From: Ruminococcus sp.
GTDB lineage: Bacteria; Bacillota; Clostridia; Oscillospirales; Ruminococcaceae
Direction: 5' to 3'
NCBI GenBank assembly: GCA_018376535.1
Contig: JAHABC010000011.1
Coordinates: 1 to 58,619 of the forward strand
DNA length: 58,619 bases
The position numbers and the translations under genes were made by a program. How positions within the stretch are numbered: the stretch's first letter is position 1; every line of letters begins with the position of its first letter. Shown here piece after piece: positions 1 through 8,210 of this stretch. The notes under the pieces were generated by a model, which did no database searches, had not been told where the DNA came from, and saw only the letters and a list, made by a program, of their open reading frames with translations.

Positions 1-250
1 ATAATAATTTTCCTATGCGTCCTCTTGGCTGGCTTTCCCCTAAACAATATTTACTTAATTACCATAAATTGTGTCTCACATCATTGTGAACCCTACATTT
101 TTGTGAACATTCGCAAATAGTTAAAAATTTTATTTAGAAGTATCCTAAAAAATAGAATGGATATCTTGAAAAAATACCCATTCCAAAAAGCCTATATTAA
201 CCACAATATCCCAATAGTATGAGGCTATTGTAATCTTTTAGATATTAAAT
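1..250. other. Intergenic region downstream of pncB
   Basis: AT-rich sequence with no convincing gene. A small hairpin (CAATAG, 7-nt loop, CTATTG; 212-230) lies just beyond the pncB stop and might help end that transcript, but it has no T-tract. Nothing else recognised. Confidence 0.4.
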
Positions 251-1687
251 CTACTTGAAGTACTTATTTAGAAGTTCTTGTTTAACGTCCCAAAGAGGCT
301 TAGATAGGTCTACATAGTACTCATGTGGATTTTCAAAACGTTTTACTTCGTCCCAGATTAAATCCAATTGGTCGGAACAGTACTTTTTAATATCCTCAAT
401 ATTTGGAGATTGATATACACACTTACCATCTATAAATATCGGAACTTGCAACTTTTTAGCCGTGAAGTTAGTTAGAGTTTTCTTTTTGTACGTCTGTACT
501 GGGTGGAATATAGTATATGGTTTAGTATCGTCGATAGTTTCGTCTTTTAGAGTAAGTACATCTGCGATAGCTTTGCCAGTATCATTATCGAAAAGTCTGT
601 ACACTTCCTTAAATGCAGGATTAGTAATCTTAGAAGTATTTTCCGATAGTTTAATTCTAGGTGATAGTTTGCCATTATCTTCAACGGCTACTAGCTTGTA
701 AACTCCACCGAAAACTGGTTCAGATTTAGAAGTTACTAACCTTTCACCCACGCCAAAGCTATCGATTTTAGCACCTTGTTCTAGTAGGTCTTTAATTAGG
801 AATTCATCAAGTGAGTTAGATGCTACTATCTTTACTTCGTTAAGGTTAGCATCGTCGAGCATCTTACGAGCCTTTTTGCTTAGATAGGCAATATCACCAC
901 TATCGATACGGATACCAAAGTTTGAATATCCTTGAGATTTCAACTCTTTAAATACGGTTATAGCGTTAGGAACTCCTGACTTTAACACGTTGTAAGTATC
1001 TACAAGCAGAGTACACGCATTAGGATACTTTTTAGCATAGGCTCTAAAGCTATCCAATTCAGATGGGAACATCTGCACCCAACTATGGGCCATAGTGCCT
1101 AACGCTTTAACTCCGAACTCACGGTCGGCGATAGCACACGCCGTTCCACAACAGCCACCTATATATGAGGCTCTTGCTCCATAGATAGCACCATCATAGC
1201 CTTGAGCCCTACGAGAACCAAACTCCATAACGGGTCTGCCTTGTGCCGATTTTACTATTCTAACGGCTTTGGTGGTAATTAAACTTTGATGGTTTATAGA
1301 TAGTAATATCATAGTTTCTAGGAATTGTGCTTGTATAACACTTCCTTTAACCGTGATAATCGGTTCATTTGGAAATACTGGTGTACCCTCTGGGACTGCC
1401 CAGACATCGCAAGTAAACTTGAAGTTCTTTAGATAGTCTAAATATTCCTCAGAGAATATTCCTTTAGAACGTAGATATTCAATATCCTCATCGGTAAACT
1501 TTAGATTTTTTAAGTATTCAATAACCTGTTCCAAACCCGAAAATATAGCATAACCTGCATTATCGGGACACTTACGAAAGAACATATCAAAGACGGCGAC
1601 CTTATCGGAGTAGCCATTTTCAAGAAAGCCATCACCCATAGTCATTTCGTAGAAGTCAACTAGCATTGTAAGATTTCTTTTATTCAT
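251..1687 (-). CDS. pncB: Nicotinate phosphoribosyltransferase
   Basis: Makes nicotinate mononucleotide from nicotinate and PRPP, the entry step of the Preiss-Handler NAD salvage route in the cytosol. The 478-residue protein has the N-terminal DFYEMTMGDGF segment, the EFGSRRAQGYDGA stretch around residues 155-170, and the IRIDSGD and ASNSLDE motifs of the type II phosphoribosyltransferase barrel; its length is usual for Firmicutes. A GTG lies three codons upstream, but AAGGGGTG is followed after six bases by the ATG at 1687, so that ATG is chosen. It is the last gene of a leftward group and no other NAD gene is nearby. Confidence 0.93.
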   Translation of the reverse strand: MNKRNLTMLVDFYEMTMGDGFLENGYSDKVAVFDMFFRKCPDNAGYAIFSGLEQVIEYLKNLKFTDEDIEYLRSKGIFSEEYLDYLKNFKFTCDVWAVPEGTPVFPNEPIITVKGSVIQAQFLETMILLSINHQSLITTKAVRIVKSAQGRPVMEFGSRRAQGYDGAIYGARASYIGGCCGTACAIADREFGVKALGTMAHSWVQMFPSELDSFRAYAKKYPNACTLLVDTYNVLKSGVPNAITVFKELKSQGYSNFGIRIDSGDIAYLSKKARKMLDDANLNEVKIVASNSLDEFLIKDLLEQGAKIDSFGVGERLVTSKSEPVFGGVYKLVAVEDNGKLSPRIKLSENTSKITNPAFKEVYRLFDNDTGKAIADVLTLKDETIDDTKPYTIFHPVQTYKKKTLTNFTAKKLQVPIFIDGKCVYQSPNIEDIKKYCSDQLDLIWDEVKRFENPHEYYVDLSKPLWDVKQELLNKYFK

Positions 1688-1699
1688 AAAAAACACCCC

Positions 1700-1993
1700 T
1701 TAGAACATTTTTGAACTTATATATATAATATTTATTATTATTGCTACTATAGTACCCGATATACAGACTATCTTAGAAACATCTACCCACTTTTTAAAGT
1801 TTACTAAGTCGCCATTCTTTAGATATATCTTGCACATATTTCGCATAGATAGACATAGTATACCTACTATCCAAGCTAGTAGAAAGTTCACGATAGTAAG
1901 TACCGTTATGTATGTGGGAATTTTAAACTCATTTCCACAATTTTGACAGAACTTCCCTTGATACGTTTCATAACCACACTTTAAACATTTCAT
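1700..1993 (-). CDS. Zinc-ribbon membrane protein with CD225/dispanin-like helices
   Basis: 97 residues. It opens with a zinc ribbon of two CxxC knuckles (CLKC, CQNC) and continues with two hydrophobic helices (about 30-50 and 72-92) separated by a polar loop. That layout, with small and charged residues in the loop, resembles the CD225/dispanin family seen in small Firmicute proteins. The likely site is the membrane with the zinc ribbon in the cytoplasm; the function is unknown. It lies 12 bp upstream of pncB on the same strand, so the two may be co-transcribed. A relative occurs at 21935-22273. Confidence 0.7.
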   Translation of the reverse strand: MKCLKCGYETYQGKFCQNCGNEFKIPTYITVLTIVNFLLAWIVGILCLSMRNMCKIYLKNGDLVNFKKWVDVSKIVCISGTIVAIIINIIYISSKMF

Positions 1994-2014
1994 TAAAGAA
2001 CATCACCCCTTTAG

Positions 2015-2200
2015 CTAATTTATTAGATGTACCATTTTGTATATCAACAGTACAAAAGCACCGACCATAAACACTATAGTTGAAAGATTAATCAAGACTC
2101 TATACTTTACTGCGTTTCCATTTTTTAAAGATTTTCTAGCGAAAAGTATCAATAAAGCCATGATTATTGCGAACAATCTTTTAATCATAATACCATTCAT
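2015..2200 (-). CDS. Small two-helix membrane protein, diverged paralogue of its neighbour
   Basis: 61 residues, almost all in two hydrophobic helices with the loop ARKSLKNGNAVKYRVL between them. The loop and second helix resemble the same part of the neighbouring zinc-ribbon protein (KIYLKNGDLVNFKKWVD), so this may be a diverged paralogue lacking the zinc ribbon. The ribosome binding site is weak (GGTGTC a few bases before ATG) and a second ATG follows four codons later. Function unknown; it could be a remnant. Confidence 0.5.
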   Translation of the reverse strand: MNGIMIKRLFAIIMALLILFARKSLKNGNAVKYRVLINLSTIVFMVGAFVLLIYKMVHLIN

Positions 2201-2313
2201 TTAAGACACCAACTTTATCCACTGTTTTTGTTAGTTTGATTATATCATAAAGATACTAACTTGTCAAGAGGTTTTTAATATTTTTTTCATTACTACTTAT
2301 GATACAAAAACTA

Positions 2314-2342
2314 TTGACAAAATATCTTAATTGTTGTAGAAT
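2314..2342 (+). promoter_or_regulatory. Sigma-A promoter for the GH5 cellulase gene
   Basis: TTGACA (2314-2319), 17-bp spacer, TAGAAT (2337-2342). It lies about 50 bp upstream of the cellulase start and is followed by an AT-rich leader. Confidence 0.6.
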
Positions 2343-2392
2343 ATATATATATTTAATGTTCTATGAATATTTTTTTGAGAAGGTGGATATAA

Positions 2393-4261
2393 TTGAGAAT
2401 ATTTAAAAAAATCATGGCAGGAGTATGTGCCGTATCTATGATGAGCGTTTGTTGTTACTCTACATTAGATATAAACTCCATAAACATGGACACCGTTAGT
2501 GCCGTTACTGATGATTGCAATGATGACTGGCTTCATGCTGTAGGAAGTCGTCTATATGATAAAGATGGTAATGAAGTTTGGCTAACTGGTGCTAACTGGT
2601 TCGGTTTCAATTGTGGCGAAAGATTTCCTCATGGTCTTTGGAGTGCCGACGTTGACCAACTACTATCTGCTATTGCTGACAGAGGCATAAACTGTCTAAG
2701 ATTGCCCGTAGCTACTGAACTTCTATTGGATTGGCAAAACGGCGTAGATGACAGTGATAAGATTTCTATAAATCCTAAAAATAGTCCTGACTACTCCTTT
2801 AACCCAGATTTCTGCCGTGCTGACGGCTCTTGTATGAGTAGCTTGGAAATATTCGATGTAATAGCTAAGAAATGTAAAAAGTACGGCATAAAGATAATAG
2901 TAGATATCCATAGTCCTGCTTTGCATAACTCTGGACACAATTACAACGTTTGGTATTATAACTCTAGTGCTAGTGATGCCGACAATATGGCTGTTACTGC
3001 TGATGGTACTAAGATTACTACTCAAATGTGGCAAGATACTCTAGTGTGGTTGGCAGACAGATATAGCAACGATGATACTATTATCGCTTACGATTTGAAA
3101 AATGAACCTCATGGTAAAGGTCAAGATGGTGTTGCATCTGCTAAGTGGGACGGCTCTACTGATGAAAATAACTGGGCTTATGCTGCTACTAATTGTGCTT
3201 TAGAAATTATGAAAGTTAATCCTAATGCACTAATATTAATTGAGGGCGTAGAACAGTATACTAAAGAGGGCAAAACTTGGGGACAACCTGATTCTAAGAC
3301 AGACCCTCCATACTACCCAGGCTGGTGGGGAGGTCAATTTAGAGGCGTTAGAGATTATCCTATAGATTTAGGAGAATATCAAAGCCAACTAGTATACTCA
3401 CCACACGATTATGGCCCTGGGGTATATAATCAAACTTGGTTCCAAAAGGACTTTACTACTCAAACTCTACTAGATGACTACTGGTACGATACTTGGGCTT
3501 TTATAAACTCTGAAGATATTGCTCCATTGCTAATAGGCGAGTGGGGTGGCTTTATGGACGGTGCTGAAAATGAAAAATGGCTAACACTCCTCCGTGATTA
3601 CATGATAGACAATCATATTAACCATACGTTTTGGTGTTTAAATCCAAACTCTGGCGATACTGGTGGTCTTTTAGACTATTCGTTCTCTAGTTGGGACGAG
3701 GAAAAGTATGCTCTATTTGAACCATCTTTGTGGCAAGATGAGGACGGAAAGTATATAAGTTTAGACCATCAAGTTGCAATAGGTTCTAATGGACAGTCTT
3801 TAAGCGACTACTATGCAAGTGGAAAGTCTAGTAACCTAGATGCAGGTGGCAAAACAGACCCTAAACCTGTAGACCCTGTAGTTACTACTACTACTACAAC
3901 TTCTACTACTTCCGATACTACTACCACATCGGCTACTACACAAGATACTCAAGAGTCTACTACTACCGAACCTACTACTACTACAGAAACATCTATTCCC
4001 AGTCAAACTAGTACTGATATTAGTGGCAGTACTTCTAGCAATACCGACAGCTCTGTTGCTCCAGCAGAAAAAACGCTCCTAGGTGATGTAAATTGCGACG
4101 GTGCAGTTAAGTCCAACGATTTACTTCTACTAAAGAAGTATCTACTAGGACTTGAAGATTTGACTGAACAACAACTCAAAAACGCTGATTTAAATGAAGA
4201 TAAACAAGTAAAATCTAACGATTTACTAACCTTAAAGAAGACTTTACTAGGCTTAGATTAA
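2393..4261 (+). CDS. Secreted GH5 cellulase with C-terminal type I dockerin
   Basis: Predicted extracellular endo-acting beta-glucanase. The start is a TTG with GAAGGTGG seven bases upstream. A signal peptide covers roughly residues 1-40. The GH5 catalytic domain spans about 45-480, with acid/base Glu238 in KNEPHG and nucleophile Glu383 in IGEWGG. A Thr/Ser-rich linker (about 495-560) leads to a dockerin (about 562-622) with two duplicated calcium loops, DVNCDGAVKSNDLL and DLNEDKQVKSNDLL. The dockerin implies attachment to a cohesin scaffold, as in ruminococcal cellulosomes. The gene is monocistronic, with its own promoter and a hairpin after the stop. Substrate and GH5 subfamily cannot be fixed by eye. 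Confidence 0.9.
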   Translation: MRIFKKIMAGVCAVSMMSVCCYSTLDINSINMDTVSAVTDDCNDDWLHAVGSRLYDKDGNEVWLTGANWFGFNCGERFPHGLWSADVDQLLSAIADRGINCLRLPVATELLLDWQNGVDDSDKISINPKNSPDYSFNPDFCRADGSCMSSLEIFDVIAKKCKKYGIKIIVDIHSPALHNSGHNYNVWYYNSSASDADNMAVTADGTKITTQMWQDTLVWLADRYSNDDTIIAYDLKNEPHGKGQDGVASAKWDGSTDENNWAYAATNCALEIMKVNPNALILIEGVEQYTKEGKTWGQPDSKTDPPYYPGWWGGQFRGVRDYPIDLGEYQSQLVYSPHDYGPGVYNQTWFQKDFTTQTLLDDYWYDTWAFINSEDIAPLLIGEWGGFMDGAENEKWLTLLRDYMIDNHINHTFWCLNPNSGDTGGLLDYSFSSWDEEKYALFEPSLWQDEDGKYISLDHQVAIGSNGQSLSDYYASGKSSNLDAGGKTDPKPVDPVVTTTTTTSTTSDTTTTSATTQDTQESTTTEPTTTTETSIPSQTSTDISGSTSSNTDSSVAPAEKTLLGDVNCDGAVKSNDLLLLKKYLLGLEDLTEQQLKNADLNEDKQVKSNDLLTLKKTLLGLD

Positions 4262-4284
4262 TCTGTAAATATAAATCTATTGTG

Positions 4285-4314
4285 ACGGCTCATTAAGTGC
4301 TAATGAGCCGTTAT
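4285..4314 (+). terminator. Hairpin terminator after the GH5 cellulase
   Basis: Perfect 11-bp stem ACGGCTCATTA / TAATGAGCCGT with a 5-nt loop, followed by TATT. The T-tract is weak, so termination may be partial before ispD. Confidence 0.6.
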
Positions 4315-4340
4315 TAAGTATATATTAAAGGAGTTTTTAT

Positions 4341-5042
4341 ATGAATTGTGATACATCAGCCATAATAGTATGTGCAGGGAACTCCACTAGAATGGGTGGA
4401 GTTAATAAGCAACTGTTATCGTTAGGAAGTTCTACTGTAGTTGGAATGAGTATGTCTAAACTGCAAAGATGTCCTAGTGTTAAGGAGATTATCGTAGTTG
4501 CTAGGGTTCAAGATATAACTACTTTTAAGGATATATCTAAGGAATTAAACATATCTAAGCTAAAGGATATCGTGGTAGGTGGAAGGACTAGACAAGAAAG
4601 TGTATCTAATGGGATTGAAAGCGTATCTAAAGATACTAAGTATATAACTATCCATGATGGTGCTAGACCTTTAGTGGAAGTAGAAGATATTGAAAAAAGT
4701 ATCGCAGATGCTAGAACTCATGGAGGTGCAACTTTGGGTGCTCCAGTTAAGGATACCATCAAAGTAGTAAAAGATGGCTTTATTGTGGATACTCCTAATA
4801 GAGAAACTTTGTATATTACTCAAACGCCTCAAACCTTTGATAAAAGTTTGTATCTAAAAGGATTGCATTACGCTCTACAAAACGGCTTGAACTTCACTGA
4901 CGATTGTCAACTAATGGAAAGTATAGGCTGTAGAGTGTTCATGACTGTAGGAAAGTATTCCAATATAAAGATAACTACTCCAGAAGATATATCGGTGGCT
5001 GAAAATATTTTGAAAGGAAGTACTAAGCAATGTTTAGAATAG
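4341..5042 (+). CDS. ispD: 2-C-methyl-D-erythritol 4-phosphate cytidylyltransferase
   Basis: Third enzyme of the MEP isoprenoid pathway: transfers CMP from CTP to methylerythritol phosphate. The 233 residues begin with the nucleotide-binding signature SAIIVCAGNSTRMGG followed by NKQ, and contain IHDGARPLV and the TQTPQTF segment typical of IspD. AAAGGAG lies upstream of the ATG. It overlaps ispF by 13 bp, so the next two-enzyme step is translationally coupled; the two are separate here, not fused as in some bacteria. Confidence 0.95.
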   Translation: MNCDTSAIIVCAGNSTRMGGVNKQLLSLGSSTVVGMSMSKLQRCPSVKEIIVVARVQDITTFKDISKELNISKLKDIVVGGRTRQESVSNGIESVSKDTKYITIHDGARPLVEVEDIEKSIADARTHGGATLGAPVKDTIKVVKDGFIVDTPNRETLYITQTPQTFDKSLYLKGLHYALQNGLNFTDDCQLMESIGCRVFMTVGKYSNIKITTPEDISVAENILKGSTKQCLE

Positions 5043-5515
5043 GTCATGGCTATGATGTTCATAAGTTAGTCGAAGATAGAAAGTTAATTCTTGGTGGTGT
5101 GGAAGTTCCTTTTGATAAGGGTCTGTTAGGTCATTCCGATGCCGATGTGCTTACTCATGCTATTATGGACGCTCTTTTGGGTGCGTTGGCTCTAGGTGAT
5201 ATAGGTAAGCACTTCCCAGATACCGACCCTAAGTATAAAGGTGCTAACAGTTTAGAATTACTATCCCATGTATGTGAGATAGTCTCTCAACACGGATACA
5301 CCATAGGCAACATAGATAGTACTATACTATGTCAAAAGCCCAAACTAGCATCGTACATACAAACCATGCGTGATAATATATCCAACGTTTGTAAGGTAGA
5401 TGTATCTAAAGTTAGCGTAAAGGCTACTACCGAAGAAGGTCTTGGATTTACTGGCAACGGTTTAGGAATATCTGTCCATGCAGTGTGTATACTAATTAAA
5501 TCCGATAGTATGTAG
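5030..5515 (+). CDS. ispF: 2-C-methyl-D-erythritol 2,4-cyclodiphosphate synthase
   Basis: Cyclises the CDP-methylerythritol phosphate product of the MEP pathway, releasing CMP. At 161 residues it has the family's normal length. The metal ligands are visible: Asp9 and His11 in GYDVH and His43 in LTHA. The LGHSDADVL and TTEEGLGFTGNG motifs complete the active site of the trimer. Its start lies inside ispD (GGAAG upstream), indicating coupled translation. Confidence 0.96.
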   Translation: MFRIGHGYDVHKLVEDRKLILGGVEVPFDKGLLGHSDADVLTHAIMDALLGALALGDIGKHFPDTDPKYKGANSLELLSHVCEIVSQHGYTIGNIDSTILCQKPKLASYIQTMRDNISNVCKVDVSKVSVKATTEEGLGFTGNGLGISVHAVCILIKSDSM

Positions 5516-5554
5516 TATTAGAAATTTTTTCTTAAATTAAGTGTTGCTAATAGC

Positions 5555-5583
5555 TTGACAAAATAGAAAATTATCTATATAAT
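5555..5583 (+). promoter_or_regulatory. Consensus sigma-A promoter for the lipid kinase gene
   Basis: TTGACA (5555-5560), 17-bp spacer, TATAAT (5578-5583); perfect in both hexamers, about 44 bp before the ATG. Confidence 0.8.
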
Positions 5584-5626
5584 AAAGTATATCAAACTTT
5601 AGTTGAAAGGTTGATTTTTTGTACAT

Positions 5627-6565
5627 ATGAAGAAGATTTTTTTTGTATACAATCCGTATTCTGGAAGAAGTGCTAATACTAAAAATACGGTATCGTCTAA
5701 GCTACACAACATTGTGGATATTTGGACAAAGTGTGGCTATGAAGTTACTGTTAGACCTACTCAAAAACCTAAAGATGCTTATGAAACCTCTTTAAGAGTT
5801 TGTAACAGTCATGAGTATGATTTAATAGTCTGTTCGGGTGGAGATGGCACTCTTAATGAAACTGTTCACGGAGTTATGAGTTCTAACAATATACTTCCTA
5901 TTGGATACATTCCTACAGGCAGTACTAACGATTTCGCTAGAAGTATAGGTATCCCAAAAGGAATTGAAAACTGTGCTAAAACTATAACCTATGAAAATAA
6001 GTTTATCACCGATTACGGTACGTTCAATAATGACCAGATATTCACATATGTGTGTGCTTTTGGAATGTTCACCGAAGTTACTTACGAAACACCTCAGCAA
6101 CGCAAGAACTATATAGGTCATTCGGCTTACATTATGGAGGCTATTAAACATATTGGAGAGATAAAAAGCTACTCAATGACTATTGAATATGATAATGGCA
6201 CTCTTTCAGGTGAGTACGTTTTGGGCATGATTACTAACTCTAAATCAGTGGGCGGAATGTTCACTCTAAAGAATGTTTCATTTGATGATGGTCTTTTTGA
6301 AGTAATATTAGTAAAAAAACCTCAAAATCTGCTACACTTACAGAACGTTCTAATTGAGTTGCTAAACTTTAACTATAATACTGAACATTCGGAGTTTATT
6401 CAAAACTTTAAAACTTCGCATTTGGCAGTTAAATCAACTGAACCTATTAAGTGGAACTTAGATGGTGAGTTCGGTGGTATGCTTACAGATGTTACTATTG
6501 AAAATAAAAATAAGGCTTTAACTATTCTAACTAAGAAAAGTAAGTCTAAAAAAATGATATCTTAG
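5627..6565 (+). CDS. Diacylglycerol kinase-family lipid kinase
   Basis: ATP-dependent lipid kinase of the DagK/YegS family, acting at the inner membrane face on diacylglycerol or a related lipid. The N-terminal catalytic part shows the phosphate-binding NPYSG motif, SGGDGTLNE (about residues 70-78) and PTGSTNDFARS (about 100-110). The C-terminal beta-sandwich has KWNLDGE. At 312 residues its length is typical. The ATG at 5627 has GAAAGG unusually far upstream (about 16 bases) and no better in-frame start is seen. The substrate is not determined. Confidence 0.85.
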   Translation: MKKIFFVYNPYSGRSANTKNTVSSKLHNIVDIWTKCGYEVTVRPTQKPKDAYETSLRVCNSHEYDLIVCSGGDGTLNETVHGVMSSNNILPIGYIPTGSTNDFARSIGIPKGIENCAKTITYENKFITDYGTFNNDQIFTYVCAFGMFTEVTYETPQQRKNYIGHSAYIMEAIKHIGEIKSYSMTIEYDNGTLSGEYVLGMITNSKSVGGMFTLKNVSFDDGLFEVILVKKPQNLLHLQNVLIELLNFNYNTEHSEFIQNFKTSHLAVKSTEPIKWNLDGEFGGMLTDVTIENKNKALTILTKKSKSKKMIS

Positions 6566-6574
6566 ATTAAACTG

Positions 6575-6597
6575 TTGGGTGATTTTACATCACCTAA
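6575..6597 (+). terminator. Weak hairpin after the lipid kinase gene
   Basis: Nine-pair stem (one G-T) around TTTAC, formed by TTGGGTGAT and ATCACCTAA. The T-tract is poor, so partial read-through into the GH26-like gene is possible. Confidence 0.45.
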
Positions 6598-6656
6598 CTT
6601 TAAATGCGAAAATAAAAACGTTTACAAAATTTTTTTATGTGAAAGGAATTTTATCT

Positions 6657-8114
6657 ATGGCAAATGAAAAAGTTTATTCAATCCATATGGGCGAGGCAAT
6701 ATGCTCCGTGGATTTAGGTGACGGTAGCGAAAGAGGAGAGTATGTTAATCAAGATTACATTCTACACAAGTTGGGTAGACCTCATAGAAGTATCAGTTTA
6801 ATGTACTGTTACTATCCACTAGATGACGGCTTTCCTGAACGTGCTAGTGTGGCACACGCATCACCAGATGTATCTTTTGCATGGGATTTCCCTTATGATG
6901 ATTACTTCACTTACAAGGGTGGTTTAATTGGCAACGGCGATAAAAATGCTGAACCTTTTGACTATATGCGTGAAATCCGTCAACATGGTCAAGATGTTAC
7001 TCTAACACTTACTATAGACCCTCACGTTTCCGACGAACATCTTATAGCAATAGCTAAGGATTTAAAACCTTTCGGTCGCATGATGCTTAGAATTAATCAT
7101 GAAGCTACTGGTAACTGGTTCTCATTTAATAAAAGATGCACATATCAAGAGGTAGCAGACTTCTTTGTTAGATTTTGTAAAATTTTAAAAGAGTACGCTC
7201 CTAATGTATCGACAATAATATGTATCGGTGGTATAGAAGACTTATCTAAAACCGAAATGGAAAAGGAAAAAGAGTTTGCTCAAACCATTCCAGTAGCAGA
7301 TATATGGTCTGTAGATAAGTATATGTCGTTACACTGGGGTTGGCCTTACGATGTCGCTGAACGTGGTGGAAATACTCACAAACGTGACAGCGTTCAAGCT
7401 ACCTATGATATGACTAAAGCTAGTTACGAACGCTTTAAATATCTAAATGGTGGAGTATCTAAGCCTATGGTTATGTCCGAATTTAATTCCGATGGCGACG
7501 TAACTGGTGCTTACGAACAGGCTGAAATGGTTAAACTTTTCTGCGATTTACTCCAAAAAGATAACGCTACTTGGTTTAGTGGTTTTACATTCTATCAATT
7601 CCGTGATAGAGGTCGCTTAGGTCTTGAAATTGAAGACCCTAACAACTCTGATTGTGGTATAGAACAACCTGTTCTAAAAACTTATAAGGATATAATTCAT
7701 AGTGAGTGGTTTATGCCTAAGATGACTATAGGTGAAGAAGTATCTTTACCAGTTACTCTAAGATGGGGTGGTTCGGAAGATGCTGAAGGTTTAGCATTAC
7801 CAATACACTTTGAGAAAAATCCACATTTTTGTGAAGTATCTTTTGATGACGATGACGAAAGTAATCTAATGTTAGAGATAAATGGCACATGGTTCTATAA
7901 ATCGGCAAAGGCTAAGACCATAGATTTAATGAGTGCTTTCTTTGAAAAGCCAATAACCTCTCCTTGCGATTTGACTTTAAAGATATTCGCACCTCCACAA
8001 ACTGGTGAAAATGATATCTCTACTGAAGATGGTCTATACAATAGCTATACAACCATCAAGAAGTTGCCTAACGTTAGAGTTCGTTTTGAACCAGTTGAAA
8101 TATCTAAAGATTAG
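6657..8114 (+). CDS. Cytoplasmic GH26-like (clan GH-A) glycoside hydrolase
   Basis: 485 residues from the ATG at 6657 (GAAAGGAA nine bases upstream); an earlier in-frame ATG has no ribosome binding site. The barrel carries RINHEATGNWFSF, which matches the GH26 acid/base motif (HE...G.W), giving Glu149 as proton donor. KPMVMSEF gives Glu275 as candidate nucleophile. After about residue 350 a beta-rich extension follows. There is no signal peptide, linker, binding module or dockerin, so unlike most GH26 mannanases it should act inside the cell, perhaps on imported oligosaccharides. Family assignment rests on these two motifs only. Confidence 0.6.
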   Translation: MANEKVYSIHMGEAICSVDLGDGSERGEYVNQDYILHKLGRPHRSISLMYCYYPLDDGFPERASVAHASPDVSFAWDFPYDDYFTYKGGLIGNGDKNAEPFDYMREIRQHGQDVTLTLTIDPHVSDEHLIAIAKDLKPFGRMMLRINHEATGNWFSFNKRCTYQEVADFFVRFCKILKEYAPNVSTIICIGGIEDLSKTEMEKEKEFAQTIPVADIWSVDKYMSLHWGWPYDVAERGGNTHKRDSVQATYDMTKASYERFKYLNGGVSKPMVMSEFNSDGDVTGAYEQAEMVKLFCDLLQKDNATWFSGFTFYQFRDRGRLGLEIEDPNNSDCGIEQPVLKTYKDIIHSEWFMPKMTIGEEVSLPVTLRWGGSEDAEGLALPIHFEKNPHFCEVSFDDDDESNLMLEINGTWFYKSAKAKTIDLMSAFFEKPITSPCDLTLKIFAPPQTGENDISTEDGLYNSYTTIKKLPNVRVRFEPVEISKD

Positions 8115-8155
8115 TAGATATATTTTAATTAAGTTTTAATGTTAATACTTTATTA

Positions 8156-8195
8156 TAGTACTGAAATAGAAAAAATCTATTTCAGTACTATTTTT
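8156..8195 (+). terminator. Strong intrinsic terminator
   Basis: Perfect 15-bp stem (8156-8170 with 8176-8190), 5-nt A loop, then TTTTT. It ends the GH26-like transcript just before the histidine kinase gene. Confidence 0.85.
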
Positions 8196-8210
8196 AGGGC
8201 GTGATATCGT

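Noticed and set aside
3885..3995. Dense ACTACT repeats that look like a microsatellite or array
   Set aside because: They encode the Thr/Ser linker of the GH5 protein in frame; there are no spacers and the repeat is codon-level.
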